Below are positions 1 to 8,361 of a DNA stretch of 38,207 bases, piece by piece. The notes below the pieces were generated by a model. It saw nothing but the letters and a program-made list of their open reading frames with translations, had not been told where the DNA came from and did no database searches. Each line of letters opens with the position of its first letter. The first letter of the stretch is position 1. The translations under genes were made by a program, and so were the position numbers. Source of the stretch: an uncultured Bacteroidota bacterium (GTDB lineage Bacteria > Bacteroidota > Bacteroidia > Chitinophagales > Chitinophagaceae); the NCBI GenBank assembly GCA_937928385.1, contig CALEZD010000007.1, positions 1-38,207 of the forward strand, written 5' to 3'.

Positions 1-61
1 CCGAGTGGCTAGGCAGAGGTCTGCAAAACCTCGTACAGCGGTTCGAATCCGCTCGTGACCT
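1..61 (+). tRNA. tRNA-Cys (GCA), 5' end cut by window edge
   Basis: The window opens inside the D-arm of a tRNA. The anticodon stem GAGGT/ACCTC closes the loop CTGCAAA, giving anticodon GCA. The T-arm with GTTCGAATC and the 3' acceptor strand CGTGACC with discriminator T are present. CCA is not encoded. About the first nine bases lie outside the window. Confidence 0.93.
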
Positions 62-67
62 CAGCAA

Positions 68-97
68 AAATCCCTTTGGTACATGCCAAAGGGATTT
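68..97. terminator. Bidirectional terminator between tRNA-Cys and the convergent hypothetical gene
   Basis: A perfect 12-bp inverted repeat (AAATCCCTTTGG / CCAAAGGGATTT) with a short loop, with A-rich sequence on the left and T-rich sequence on the right. It sits between the end of tRNA-Cys and the stop codon of a convergent gene at 124, so it can serve both transcripts. Confidence 0.8.
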
Positions 98-123
98 ATA
101 TTTCAGTTCGTTCCGGGATTATG

Positions 124-639
124 TCAGGCTACTGAATTCAATTTCAGTCGTGCCCCCAGCCAGCTTTCGTTCAACGGAACCAGCCAGTTGCTCATCAGTT
201 CTTTTTTCGTTCCTGCCACATTATTAAAAAGGGGAGTGTCCTTCTGTATATAACCCTTGTCAAGTGCATATTGCACCTGGTTCATCGGCAGCATTTGCGC
301 TTTACCATCTACCAGGAAGGTCAGCATCAGCCTGTCGAACATATTTACTTCGTACTGGCGTTCTATACTTTTAATTACCCTGACTGATGAGTCTGTACTG
401 CAGCCGCCAACCTGTGTGCCTGTTTCGTCTGCCATTATTACGATGAACTGTTTAAAAACCAGTTTTGCCCAGCCTTTTACCGGTGCGCCGTGTGATAGCC
501 ATTGGGTATAAAACTGGTATAATTGCTCGTTGATTTCATTTTCTTCACGTTCTATAAATGCCCTGCTGCTTTGGTATACCCAAACCCTTGAATTTTCTGA
601 AAAATCAGCCGGGATAATGTTTTGTAGCTCTTGTAACAT
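124..639 (-). CDS. Conserved Bacteroidota protein of unknown function (often named 'ABC transporter ATPase')
   Basis: This 171-residue soluble protein has no signal peptide or membrane segment. I recognise it only as a small conserved Bacteroidota protein that databases often label 'ABC transporter ATPase'. That label is not supported here: there is no Walker A, no Walker B and no ABC signature. The sequence is a mixed alpha/beta cytosolic type, with an acidic N-terminal part and a stretch reading VIMADETGTQVGGCSTDSSV near residues 67-86 that looks like a conserved core with a single Cys. It is the last gene of a minus-strand run; the next gene upstream ends at 654, 14 nt before this start, so co-transcription is likely. 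Its function is unknown. Confidence 0.8.
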   Translation of the reverse strand: MLQELQNIIPADFSENSRVWVYQSSRAFIEREENEINEQLYQFYTQWLSHGAPVKGWAKLVFKQFIVIMADETGTQVGGCSTDSSVRVIKSIERQYEVNMFDRLMLTFLVDGKAQMLPMNQVQYALDKGYIQKDTPLFNNVAGTKKELMSNWLVPLNESWLGARLKLNSVA

Positions 640-653
640 TTTGCAAAGTTACG

Positions 654-1289
654 TCAGAATGTCTTTACAGGCACATTGCTGCTATCACTGCTATTTATAT
701 GGCCATTCAGCCAGCGTTGAAACTCTTTGGACATGCGCTTATAATTGCGTGAGGGTGGGGTGATATTGAATTTTTTACCCGTAAAATGGCTATTTACCAG
801 TATTTGTTTATCATCAGCAATGAATACCATTATTTCCCGGTAGTCGTTTTTAGCGTTAGCGTCCAGATTTCGGCTCACAATCATAAATACCTCTGCAGCT
901 TCGGGGTGTTGGGTATATGCCAGGTGATTGGCGGTAAAGAATTTTTTCAGCAATGCTATATTTCCCTGTATATAATAGGTCGTTACTAACTTGTCAAATT
1001 TCAGCACCCGGAATGCCTGAAATAGAACGATTGCAGCAACCAGTACCGTTGATAATATCAAAATCCATTGCAGAATCGGTTGTTGTTTTGCCAAGCCATT
1101 GGCTGTAGTGATGAAAATCAAAGGCCATAGCATACGTACTACCGCCAGCAATGCAAAGCCCACCAGTGCCGCAGGCGCTATGGTCCGCTTACTCATGGGG
1201 TACCGCCTGTGTTGCTTGATAAAAGCCAGGTCATTCAACAGCCTGTTTTCCCAGCTATATGTATTGTTACTGGGATCGATTTTTTTCAT
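654..1289 (-). CDS. Hypothetical membrane protein with two TM segments
   Basis: This 211-residue protein has a polar N-terminus of about 35 residues, then two hydrophobic segments (about 40-62 and 73-95), then a soluble C-terminal domain of about 115 residues. I do not recognise a family. The C-terminal part (KLVTTYYIQGNIALLKKFF... ending in a region rich in basic and aromatic residues) looks like a cytosolic domain. Its start codon lies inside the 3' end of the upstream gene (overlap 1267-1289), which suggests translational coupling. The same strand and tight spacing place it in one transcription unit with its neighbours. Confidence 0.75.
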   Translation of the reverse strand: MKKIDPSNNTYSWENRLLNDLAFIKQHRRYPMSKRTIAPAALVGFALLAVVRMLWPLIFITTANGLAKQQPILQWILILSTVLVAAIVLFQAFRVLKFDKLVTTYYIQGNIALLKKFFTANHLAYTQHPEAAEVFMIVSRNLDANAKNDYREIMVFIADDKQILVNSHFTGKKFNITPPSRNYKRMSKEFQRWLNGHINSSDSSNVPVKTF

Positions 1290-2028
1290 GTGGTTTCAAT
1301 TCAATAGCATTGTTACGGTTGTTTTTATTGGTCTTTCTTTTCTCTACTAAGACATTGAATTTTTGATGAGAACCCTTATTGTTTAAGCTGATATAGCCTG
1401 CGATAAGGGGATATTTAAAAGGGATTGACTTATAAAAGGAGTCCCACAAAGTATCTATATTTAATTGTTTGTCTAATGTGTCAATAAAGTTTTGTATGGT
1501 TCTTGCGTCCGGAATATTTTCCCGATTACGGGGATTATCATATTCCTTGAATGAATAATGATCATCTTCTGCAATTTCAATGTTGTAACAAATTCCTCCT
1601 AAGACTTTGTATTCATTCCATCGTTTAATAGAATAATCTGTAGGTATCGACTTAATATCTGATGTGTATATACTACTTGCAAGTCTTTCGGCGGTGGCAG
1701 AGTCTAAATCTCGGAATTGATAGTAGAGTCTTCTTTGAATTCTTCCATTATGGCATTTTACCGCCCAAAACGCGACACTAGCATGATGTGAGTTGTCAGC
1801 ACCTTTCCATACATCGATTATCCGATTATCCGTAGCCCAGAATCTAAAGTGAAATTTGTGAGGCGATTCGCTAATCATCGCTATGCCCAGATGTTTACAT
1901 ATTTCAACTGTTTCCTTATACCAGAATGATGTATCACCATTGCTGTCTATAGGAATAGACATATGGGTTTGTTGTCCAAATGAATGGATTGCAAGCGATA
2001 GAATTATTAAGGTTAGGCATTGTTTCAT
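1267..2028 (-). CDS. Secreted hypothetical protein
   Basis: This 253-residue protein begins with a clear signal peptide (MKQCLTLIILSLAIHSFGQQ, cleavage probably before QQ), so it is likely periplasmic or surface-located. No catalytic motif or known domain is visible. The mature part contains many aromatic and charged residues and ends in a basic tail rich in K, N and R. The 3' end overlaps the start of the next gene by 23 nt. By eye the DNA is more AT-rich than the Fe-S genes just upstream, so it may be a later insertion in this run; I did not compute composition. Function unknown. Confidence 0.75.
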   Translation of the reverse strand: MKQCLTLIILSLAIHSFGQQTHMSIPIDSNGDTSFWYKETVEICKHLGIAMISESPHKFHFRFWATDNRIIDVWKGADNSHHASVAFWAVKCHNGRIQRRLYYQFRDLDSATAERLASSIYTSDIKSIPTDYSIKRWNEYKVLGGICYNIEIAEDDHYSFKEYDNPRNRENIPDARTIQNFIDTLDKQLNIDTLWDSFYKSIPFKYPLIAGYISLNNKGSHQKFNVLVEKRKTNKNNRNNAIELKPHEKNRSQ

Positions 2029-2040
2029 TAGACTAATGTA

Positions 2041-2823
2041 TTAATCCGCCAGCGACTGTGCCACCATTTCAGCTATGTCCATCACTTTTACGTCATCTTC
2101 TTTTTCCTTGTTCTTTACCCCGTCTGTCAGCATAGTGGTGCAGAAAGGGCAGTTGGCAGCTATAATATTCGCCCCTGTTTCCAACGCTTCTTCGCTGCGC
2201 TCAAAGTTGATGCGGGTATTACCCTTTTCCTCCTCTTTGAACATTTGCGCGCCGCCCGCACCACAGCACAGGCCATTGGTACGGCAGCGTTTCATTTCCA
2301 CCAGTTCCACATCCAGCGCCTGCAATACTTCCCTGGGTGCTTCGTATATATTATTCCCCCTACCCAGGTAGCAACTGTCGTGATAAGTGATTTTTTTACC
2401 TTTAAACGCACCACCTTCCTTCAGTCGTATGCGGCCTTCGTTTATTAGTTGTTGCAGGAATGTTGTATGATGTATTACTTCGTATTCACCACCCAAGGCA
2501 GGGTATTCGTTCTTTAAGATATTAAAACAGTGTGGGCAGGCTGTAACTATTTTCTTGACACCATATCCATTCAGGGTCTGGATATTATTATATGCCATCA
2601 TCTGGAACAGGAACTCGTTGCCCGCACGACGTGCAGGGTCGCCTGTACACATTTCTTCTTTGCCCAGTATGGCAAATTTTACACCTACTTTCTCCAATAT
2701 CTGCGCAAAAGCTTTAGTGATTTTTTGCGCCCGTTGATCGAAGCTGCCTGCACATCCTACCCAAAATAACACTTCGGGCGTTTCACTATTCGCAGCATAT
2801 TCAGCCATTGATTTTATTGCCAT
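2041..2823 (-). CDS. CCG-domain (Fe-S)-binding protein, HdrB/GlpC/FadF-like
   Basis: This 260-residue protein has two cysteine-rich CCG (DUF224) half-domains. In the first the ligands are C24, C59 (MCTGDPARRAGNE) and C96-x2-C99. The second is complete: C151, C180, C186-C187-G (LCCGAG) and C225-x2-C228. The family (heterodisulfide reductase B, LutA/GlpC, FadF) carries a non-cubane [4Fe-4S] cluster and passes electrons between soluble donors and membrane quinone. The first half has a single Cys where HdrB has CC; the CTGDPARR form is typical of FadF/EMO-type proteins. It lies directly downstream of the membrane ferredoxin partner (gap about 45 nt), and the two probably form one complex. The physiological donor (electron-transfer flavoprotein is plausible) is inference. 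Confidence 0.9.
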   Translation of the reverse strand: MAIKSMAEYAANSETPEVLFWVGCAGSFDQRAQKITKAFAQILEKVGVKFAILGKEEMCTGDPARRAGNEFLFQMMAYNNIQTLNGYGVKKIVTACPHCFNILKNEYPALGGEYEVIHHTTFLQQLINEGRIRLKEGGAFKGKKITYHDSCYLGRGNNIYEAPREVLQALDVELVEMKRCRTNGLCCGAGGAQMFKEEEKGNTRINFERSEEALETGANIIAANCPFCTTMLTDGVKNKEKEDDVKVMDIAEMVAQSLAD

Positions 2824-2868
2824 ATTCTTTTGTTTACATTTTGCAGAGTATAGCCTGCAAATAAAGTT

Positions 2869-4194
2869 TTATGCTTCTGCCATTTCACTTACCCATTTAT
2901 CCCGCTCGTCGGGACTAAACTTCCAGGGTGCCATATTGTTTTCCACGTTGCCAAACATCAGGTTCCATTCTTCAGGACTGTTGCTTTCCTCCATTATCAG
3001 GTATCGGCGTAGTTGATATATGATATTCAACGGGTCAATGCTCACAGGACAGGCTTCCACACAGGCCTGGCAACTGGTACATGCCCTTAGTTCTTCTACT
3101 GTGATGTAATCATGTACCAGGGTTTTCCCGTCTTCAACAAATTCCTTGTTCTTATTGACATTGGCACCTACTTCTTCCAGCCTGTCGCGGGTGTCCATCA
3201 TTATCTTACGGGGCGAAAGCTTTTTGCCCGTGATGTTGGCGGGGCACATGGCTGTACACCGTCCGCACTCTGTACAGGCGTAAGCATCCATCAGGTTTTT
3301 CCAACTCAGGTCCATGACGTCTTTGGCTCCAAACCTCTGGGGCTCGGCCGGGGCAGCATCGGTGGGTGCTTTATCGGGTTCCATCATATACAGCACCTCG
3401 TTCTGAATTTCAGGCATATTTTTCATTTCGCCCTGTTTCTTCAGGCGCATGTAATATGCGTTGGGGAATGATACTATAATATGGAAGTGCTTGGAGTAAG
3501 GAAGGTAATTCATAAAAAAGAAAACCCCTACTATATGCAGCCACCAGCCACCACGTTCAATAGCTATCAGTGTACCATCAGATAAGCCTGAAAAGAGCCC
3601 TGTGAACATGCCGGTAATCCAGAAGCTATCTGTTACAGTGTAGTGTTCTGCACCTCTTTCCTGCAACACCAGGTCTGCGGTGTTCATTGCCAGGAAAAGC
3701 GTCATCAGCACTATTTCCATTATCAATATGAGGTTAGCATCGTTTTTGGGCCAGCCATCCAGTTCATTTTGTACCAGGCGGGGCGTTTTGATGATATTAC
3801 GCCGAGCCAGGAAAATAGCACACCCCGCTAACACTAATACAGCCAGTATTTCGAAGCAACCTATCAATATACCATATAAACTACCCAGCATAGGTGCAAA
3901 TAACCTGTGTTGGCCTGTAATGCCATCTAATATTATCTCCAGTATTTCAATATTGATGATGATGAAACCTACATATACAAACAAATGCAGGATAGCCGGT
4001 ATAGGCCGCTTGAACATTTTTTTCTGACCAAGGGCCAGCAGCGCCATGTTCTTCCAACGCTGGCCGGGGTTGTCGGTCAGGTCTTCTTTGCGCCCCAGCA
4101 TTATATTTCTCCTTATCTCAACTACTTTTCTTGCGAACAGGTAGATAGATATGCCGGAAATTATTATAAATAGTATCTGCTGAATTAGCTGCAT
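2869..4194 (-). CDS. Membrane-bound 4Fe-4S oxidoreductase (NarI-like membrane domain + two ferredoxin clusters)
   Basis: From the ATG at 4194 this is about 441 residues. The N-terminal 250 residues hold about six hydrophobic segments with His residues suited to haem b (NarI/DUF224-like). The C-terminal part carries two [4Fe-4S] motifs: C307-x2-C310-x2-C313-x3-C317 (CTECGRCTAMCP) and C372-x2-C375-x2-C378-x3-C382 (CTSCQACVEACP). The ORF could open 60 nt earlier at a GTG, but the ATG places the start directly before the first membrane helix. Followed by the CCG protein at 2041-2823, it resembles a split FadF / ETF:menaquinone oxidoreductase. Likely role: moving electrons from a soluble flavoprotein into menaquinone. 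That role is inferred from domain content. Confidence 0.9.
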   Translation of the reverse strand: MQLIQQILFIIISGISIYLFARKVVEIRRNIMLGRKEDLTDNPGQRWKNMALLALGQKKMFKRPIPAILHLFVYVGFIIINIEILEIILDGITGQHRLFAPMLGSLYGILIGCFEILAVLVLAGCAIFLARRNIIKTPRLVQNELDGWPKNDANLILIMEIVLMTLFLAMNTADLVLQERGAEHYTVTDSFWITGMFTGLFSGLSDGTLIAIERGGWWLHIVGVFFFMNYLPYSKHFHIIVSFPNAYYMRLKKQGEMKNMPEIQNEVLYMMEPDKAPTDAAPAEPQRFGAKDVMDLSWKNLMDAYACTECGRCTAMCPANITGKKLSPRKIMMDTRDRLEEVGANVNKNKEFVEDGKTLVHDYITVEELRACTSCQACVEACPVSIDPLNIIYQLRRYLIMEESNSPEEWNLMFGNVENNMAPWKFSPDERDKWVSEMAEA

Positions 4195-4312
4195 GAATAG
4201 TATTTTTAACGCTTCGAAATTAATGGCTTTTAACCTAAAAACATAGTTTAACACTTGCTGTTATAAGGTTTCAGCTAAATTGTTTAGGTTTGGATACAAA
4301 TATTGCCGGTCA

Positions 4313-5218
4313 ATGTTATATAGAATTGCAATCCCCTTAATATTGATTATTTCGTTGTTTATAGGTACTGGTGCTCATGCCCAGGATGATGCCAATAAAA
4401 TAAGCAGGATAGAAGACTCCCTGCTTATTACTGCAGATTCAATGTACCATGCTTTCATTCCAGATTTTCGTATAGAATACACCGAGAAGTTCGTAAAACA
4501 ACTGGTACAGGCTTTGAAGCAGCCCGGTTCATGGAATTATGAATTTCCCAAACTGAAAGAGATTATTAATATTATGTATCCTGATGATAAATCGTTCAGG
4601 ATATTTAACTGGGTAATAGCCCCTACAGAGGTTACCCGCAGGTATTATGGTGCTATACAATTGCCATCAGAATCCCTGAAATTATTCCCCCTGATTGACT
4701 ACTCATCAGAAATAAAAAAATGTGCTGAAGATACGGTATTGACCAGGGGCAAGTGGTATGGAGGCATGATATACCGCATCATGCCGCAAAAAGTAGATGG
4801 AGAAACAATTTATACAGTTTTCTCACTTAATGCGTCAAGCCCTATTAGTAATAAGAAGATATTAGACCCTATGATAGTAACTGATACAGGTGTGATTTTT
4901 GGTGCTGAAATATTTGAATATCATTCATCCTGCAACCCTGATAAGCCCGTTAAACGCTTTATACTCGAATACAAAAAAGAGGTGCAGGCATCTATGAACT
5001 GGGATGATGAATTTAGCGCCATTTATTTTGACAGGTTAGTATCGCAGGTAAATGATCCCAAGAGGAAATACACTTATGTGCCCAGCGGCCAGTACGATGG
5101 TTTTAAATGGAAAGGTGACAAATGGTCATTTGTGCAGAACCTTATACCCATTGACGTACGCGAAGACGGAGAAGCCCCGGTACCCAACCCAAAGAACATA
5201 GAGAAAAAGAAAAGATAA
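4313..5218 (+). CDS. Secreted hypothetical protein conserved in Bacteroidota
   Basis: From the ATG at 4313 the product is 301 residues with a strong signal peptide (MLYRIAIPLILIISLFIG, ending near AHAQ). The reading frame is open back to a TTG at 4280, but the ATG gives the well-formed signal peptide. A TAGGTTTG sequence at 4285-4292 fits the Bacteroidota -7 element TAnnTTTG and would give a short leader. The mature protein has no catalytic motif that I recognise; it is rich in aromatic and charged residues and ends in a Lys-rich tail (NIEKKKR). It is transcribed divergently from the Fe-S oxidoreductase and lies just upstream of tRNA-Arg. Function unknown. Confidence 0.8.
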   Translation: MLYRIAIPLILIISLFIGTGAHAQDDANKISRIEDSLLITADSMYHAFIPDFRIEYTEKFVKQLVQALKQPGSWNYEFPKLKEIINIMYPDDKSFRIFNWVIAPTEVTRRYYGAIQLPSESLKLFPLIDYSSEIKKCAEDTVLTRGKWYGGMIYRIMPQKVDGETIYTVFSLNASSPISNKKILDPMIVTDTGVIFGAEIFEYHSSCNPDKPVKRFILEYKKEVQASMNWDDEFSAIYFDRLVSQVNDPKRKYTYVPSGQYDGFKWKGDKWSFVQNLIPIDVREDGEAPVPNPKNIEKKKR

Positions 5219-5232
5219 TCTTCCTTTTTACA

Positions 5233-5240
5233 TAACTTTG
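5233..5240 (+). promoter_or_regulatory. Candidate -7 promoter element of tRNA-Arg
   Basis: TAACTTTG matches the Bacteroidota primary-sigma -7 consensus TAnnTTTG exactly and lies 14 nt before the tRNA. No convincing -33 TTTG was found at the usual spacing. Confidence 0.45.
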
Positions 5241-5254
5241 CAGCCGCAAATTAT

Positions 5255-5328
5255 GGTCCGGTAGCTCAGCTGGATAGAGCAGCTGCCTTCTAAGCAGCAG
5301 GCCATTGGTTCGAATCCAATCCGGATCA
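5255..5328 (+). tRNA. tRNA-Arg (UCU), integration target of the island
   Basis: A full cloverleaf is visible. The acceptor is GGTCCGG / CCGGATC with one G-U pair and discriminator A, the anticodon loop CTTCTAA gives anticodon TCT, and the T-arm is ATTGG-TTCGAAT-CCAAT. CCA is not encoded. The gene is intact. Its 3' end (from about 5311) is repeated at 14041 and 24231, marking it as the attachment site of the integrated modules downstream. Confidence 0.96.
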
Positions 5329-5395
5329 CTTGATAAGGATTACACATCGTGTGATCCTTACTTATTTTTACCCATCTTTATTTTAATCGATTGAT
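5311..5395 (+). repeat. attL-like copy: tRNA-Arg 3' end plus hairpin
   Basis: The 3' end of tRNA-Arg (core GAATCCAATCC) is followed by a hairpin at 5335-5359 and a T-rich stretch with ATCGATTGA. The same order of elements recurs at 14041-14121, including 28 identical bases spanning the hairpin (5333-5360 versus 14063-14090). This is the left boundary of module 1. Confidence 0.8.
5335..5359 (+). terminator. Element-borne terminator hairpin after tRNA-Arg
   Basis: AAGGATTACAC and GTGTGATCCTT form an 11-bp stem (one G-U pair) with a 3-nt ATC loop, followed by a T-rich tract. It would end tRNA-Arg transcription. A second identical copy sits at 14065-14089 and a half copy (AGGATTACACATTG) at 5447-5460, so it belongs to the mobile element rather than to the original tRNA locus. 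Confidence 0.7.
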
Positions 5396-5462
5396 TTTTA
5401 ATAATTTATAACAATCGCTGTCGAAAAGCATTTTCTACCTTTTTTTAGGATTACACATTGTT

Positions 5463-5484
5463 AATCGAGTAAAAATCGAGTAAA
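5463..5484 (+). repeat. Left pair of ATCGAGTAAA repeats (candidate integrase arm-binding sites)
   Basis: Two direct copies of ATCGAGTAAA with an 11-nt period lie just before the integrase start codon at 5487. The same pair, with a 12-nt period, occurs at the right ends of both modules (13979-14000 and 24168-24190), always in the same orientation. Presence at element ends beside a tyrosine recombinase gene fits arm-type sites. Confidence 0.65.
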
Positions 5485-5486
5485 CT

Positions 5487-6024
5487 ATGTTGTTACCAAT
5501 TAAAGCAGTCGTTTTAAAAAAGCCTCGCAAGGATGGGAATCACCTGATTTACTTTCAATATTGCCATACTCCAACAAAACGTGTTTTGCTCAGTACGGAA
5601 ATTGCCGTCCCTACTGCGTACTGGAACAAAAAGCGGCAGTATGTTACCGCCTCGCTTCCTGAGCAGTATGGAAGTGCAGAAATGTTTAATGCTGAACTCC
5701 GGCGAATGCGAAAGGCAATTGAAGGTCTCATTGAATATTGCAGAAAGAACGATGTTGAGGATATATGCTTTTTTCTCAAAAAAATATTCACACCAAGATT
5801 TTAGCATAGACGCGCTTCAACAGTCAGAAGCTGTCATCATTCCGGTCAGACTCTAAGAGCCGGACTTGTTTGAGCAACTTGACCTTTATAAAAAGTCGAA
5901 GGAGAAGAAACTTGTTTCAACAGCAGTCATCAAAGCGCTAAAAGAACGATTGCTACAATTTGAGAAATTTCGAAAAACTCCAGTCACTTTATCTGGAGGA
6001 AAAAAGAAAGGTTTGTCTGAATAA
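5487..6024 (+). pseudogene. Tyrosine-type site-specific integrase, degenerate N-terminal remnant
   Basis: The first 105 codons (5487-5804) encode the N-terminal arm-DNA-binding domain of a Bacteroidota tyrosine integrase (MLLPIKAVVLKK..., RVLLSTEIAVPTAYWNKKRQ). That frame ends in TAG at 5802-5804. Homology continues in the +1 frame: after an in-frame TAA at 5854 the SAM-like core-binding domain reads LFEQLDLYKKSKEKK and LKERLLQFEKFRKTPVT, up to a stop at 6022-6024. The whole catalytic domain with its R-H-R-Y residues is missing; the convergent pbpC ends only 19 nt further on. The gene therefore has a frameshift, an internal stop and a C-terminal deletion and cannot make an active recombinase. 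It lies directly after the tRNA and the arm-site repeats, as in intact tRNA-integrating elements. Confidence 0.85.
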
Positions 6025-6043
6025 AAACTATTGACGGTATAGC

Positions 6044-8356
6044 TTAAATAAACTGCACTTTTATCCGGATATCAGTATTCCGGCCTTTGTCATCAGCGCA
6101 GGAGATTTTTATATTACTGTCGTCAGGAGGAAAGAATACTCGTTCTCCCACAGCCGTACTTGAAAAAAACTTGTCGTTTATATACCAGTAAACGGTTTGC
6201 ACGTCGTTGGATGCAGTGCACTGCAATTGCAACTGTTGTTTGCCCTTGTCCGTAATGATGTAAGTGGCATTGTGTGTCAGTGATGTGATATAGGGCGGTT
6301 TACCCTCGAATGTACGTGAACACACAGGATTATGTTGGGGTATCTTTTCAAAAGGAATGTGATGTTGCTCATAATAGGCTACAAGTTCGGCGGAGATGTT
6401 AGGGAAGGCCTTTGTTTTGAAGCCGGCTACGGGTCTGCAATTGGTGCAGTAGCTGAAAGATTCATCCGCCGATAGCCATGTTTCTTTCAAGTGATTACAC
6501 TTAGCATTGGTGGATACTCCGGGTATATAATAGTCAAGGCTCGTACTAGTGCAATATTCTTCTGCAGGTAGTCCGGTCTGGTCGCAAACCGTGCGCCATT
6601 GTACACCCGCAGGCATGTTCAGCCACTCATCCCCGGCATATTTATCTGTAGCGTTGAATAGCCTGAATAATAGTGGGGTAGCGGTTGCAGCACCGTTCAA
6701 TACCGCAACACCTGTTCCGTCAAAATTGCCGACCCATACACCTATGGTAAATCTTTGATTGAAACCGATACTCCAGGCATCCTTTCGTCCGTAGGAGGTG
6801 CCTGTTTTCCAGGCTATAGAGGGAAGGGCACGGGCATTATCAAACAGGTTGGGCAGGTCGGGTCGGTACAAGTCGGTCATGATGTTGGATAACATATAAG
6901 CAGCCTCTGCAGAAAAGATACGTACGGATGCCGGGCTGTTCTGCTTATTCGCCTGTAACATGGTCAGAGGGTAATACACGCCGCCGTTAGCAAAAGCCGA
7001 ATATAGAGCAGATAATTCATCTAACCTGACAGTGCATCCCCCAAGTATCATTGACAGGCCAAGTTGCTTACGGTTGTTCCACAAAGTAGTCATCCCGGCA
7101 GATGTGAGCGTTTTCATAAACCGCTCCGGCCCCGCATCGTTGAGTAGCTTTACGGCAGGGATGTTCAGCGACTTTTTTAGCGCATCTTCAGCCGCAATAT
7201 TCCCATGAAATTCCAGGTCGTAGTTTTCAGGCATGTAACCATCCATGTTTACGGGAACATCTGCAATCATTGTTTTTGGTGTAATAATACCCATGTCCAT
7301 GCACAAAGCGTACAGGGTGGGTTTCAGCGTACTGCCAGGCGACCGGGCTGCCGCTACGCCATCCACCTCTCCCTGGTGTGCCTTATCGGCAAAGTTCGGC
7401 GAGCCTATATATGCTTTTACACTGTGTGTGGCGTTGTCAATGATAATGACAGCGCAGTTGTGAATGTTGTTTAACTGCAGGGTGTTCATATATTCCGTCA
7501 CAATGCTTTCTGTTTTATGTTGCAAGCGACTATTAACTGTTGTTGTTATTTCGTGAGCGTTTGGGTAAGTTTTACGTAGTCTCCAGGCCAATTGCGGTAC
7601 CTGTTTAGGGGCATCACGACGCCGTGCAGTGAGCGGTTCCTCCAATGCATCGTGGATAGTTTTAGTAGCAAATATTTCCGCCTGTTCAAAACGCTTCAGC
7701 CATGCATTGCGTTCGCGAATGATCCGTGCATTATGTTTACCCATTACCAGTGAATTGGGTTTATTGGGGATGATACTCAATGCAGTTATTTCAGCAAGGG
7801 ATAATTGACCCGGCGACTTGTCGAAATAGAGCAGCGCGGCTGCTTTGACACCCTGGATATTGGAGCCGTACGGAACGAGGTTAAGGTATAACTGTAAAAT
7901 TTCTTCCTTCGAATAATGCAATTCGAGTTGTAATGCCCGGAATATTTCTATCACTTTATTCAGGTAATTCCTTTTTTTTGGCTCCAGCATCCTGGCCACC
8001 TGCATGGTAATAGTGGATGCTCCCGATGTGCGTTTGCGGTTGAGCAGGTTATTGGCCATAGCGCGCCATATGGCAGGTAGGTTTACGCCGGGATGATAAT
8101 AGAAATACTTATCCTCCTTATATATGATAGCCTTCTTCAGTTCCGGAGTTATCTCATGAAGGCCGGCATTCATCCGCCATTGTTCGTCACGCGCCAGGAA
8201 GGCGTGTATGACTGTTCCGTCTTCAGCCTTTATTAGCTGTCCGTAGTCAATTTTCTTATTTACCGGGCAGGTAATATCGAGGATAATAAATAGCGCCGCT
8301 GCAATTACTACTGCGTAGCCAATATATTTGCCGATAATCCTAAAATCTGTTCTCAT
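6044..8356 (-). CDS. pbpC: Penicillin-binding protein 1C (bifunctional glycosyltransferase/transpeptidase)
   Basis: This 770-residue protein has one N-terminal membrane anchor (about 12-28). A GT51 glycosyltransferase domain follows: catalytic E81 in EDKYFYYHPG and the RTSGASTITMQVARML block at 109-123. The penicillin-binding transpeptidase domain carries the three class motifs S342-x2-K345 (SPGSTLKP), S396-L-N398 and K517-T-G-T (KTGTS). The last ~90 residues match the BiPBP C-terminal domain typical of PBP1C. It polymerises and may crosslink peptidoglycan in the periplasm. Its start lies 5 nt after the stop of the alpha-2-macroglobulin gene, so both are in one operon, as yfhM-pbpC are in E. 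coli. The pairing suggests a joint role in cell-wall repair and protection when the envelope is breached. Confidence 0.95.
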   Translation of the reverse strand: MRTDFRIIGKYIGYAVVIAAALFIILDITCPVNKKIDYGQLIKAEDGTVIHAFLARDEQWRMNAGLHEITPELKKAIIYKEDKYFYYHPGVNLPAIWRAMANNLLNRKRTSGASTITMQVARMLEPKKRNYLNKVIEIFRALQLELHYSKEEILQLYLNLVPYGSNIQGVKAAALLYFDKSPGQLSLAEITALSIIPNKPNSLVMGKHNARIIRERNAWLKRFEQAEIFATKTIHDALEEPLTARRRDAPKQVPQLAWRLRKTYPNAHEITTTVNSRLQHKTESIVTEYMNTLQLNNIHNCAVIIIDNATHSVKAYIGSPNFADKAHQGEVDGVAAARSPGSTLKPTLYALCMDMGIITPKTMIADVPVNMDGYMPENYDLEFHGNIAAEDALKKSLNIPAVKLLNDAGPERFMKTLTSAGMTTLWNNRKQLGLSMILGGCTVRLDELSALYSAFANGGVYYPLTMLQANKQNSPASVRIFSAEAAYMLSNIMTDLYRPDLPNLFDNARALPSIAWKTGTSYGRKDAWSIGFNQRFTIGVWVGNFDGTGVAVLNGAATATPLLFRLFNATDKYAGDEWLNMPAGVQWRTVCDQTGLPAEEYCTSTSLDYYIPGVSTNAKCNHLKETWLSADESFSYCTNCRPVAGFKTKAFPNISAELVAYYEQHHIPFEKIPQHNPVCSRTFEGKPPYITSLTHNATYIITDKGKQQLQLQCTASNDVQTVYWYINDKFFSSTAVGERVFFPPDDSNIKISCADDKGRNTDIRIKVQFI

Positions 8357-8361
8357 CAGTC

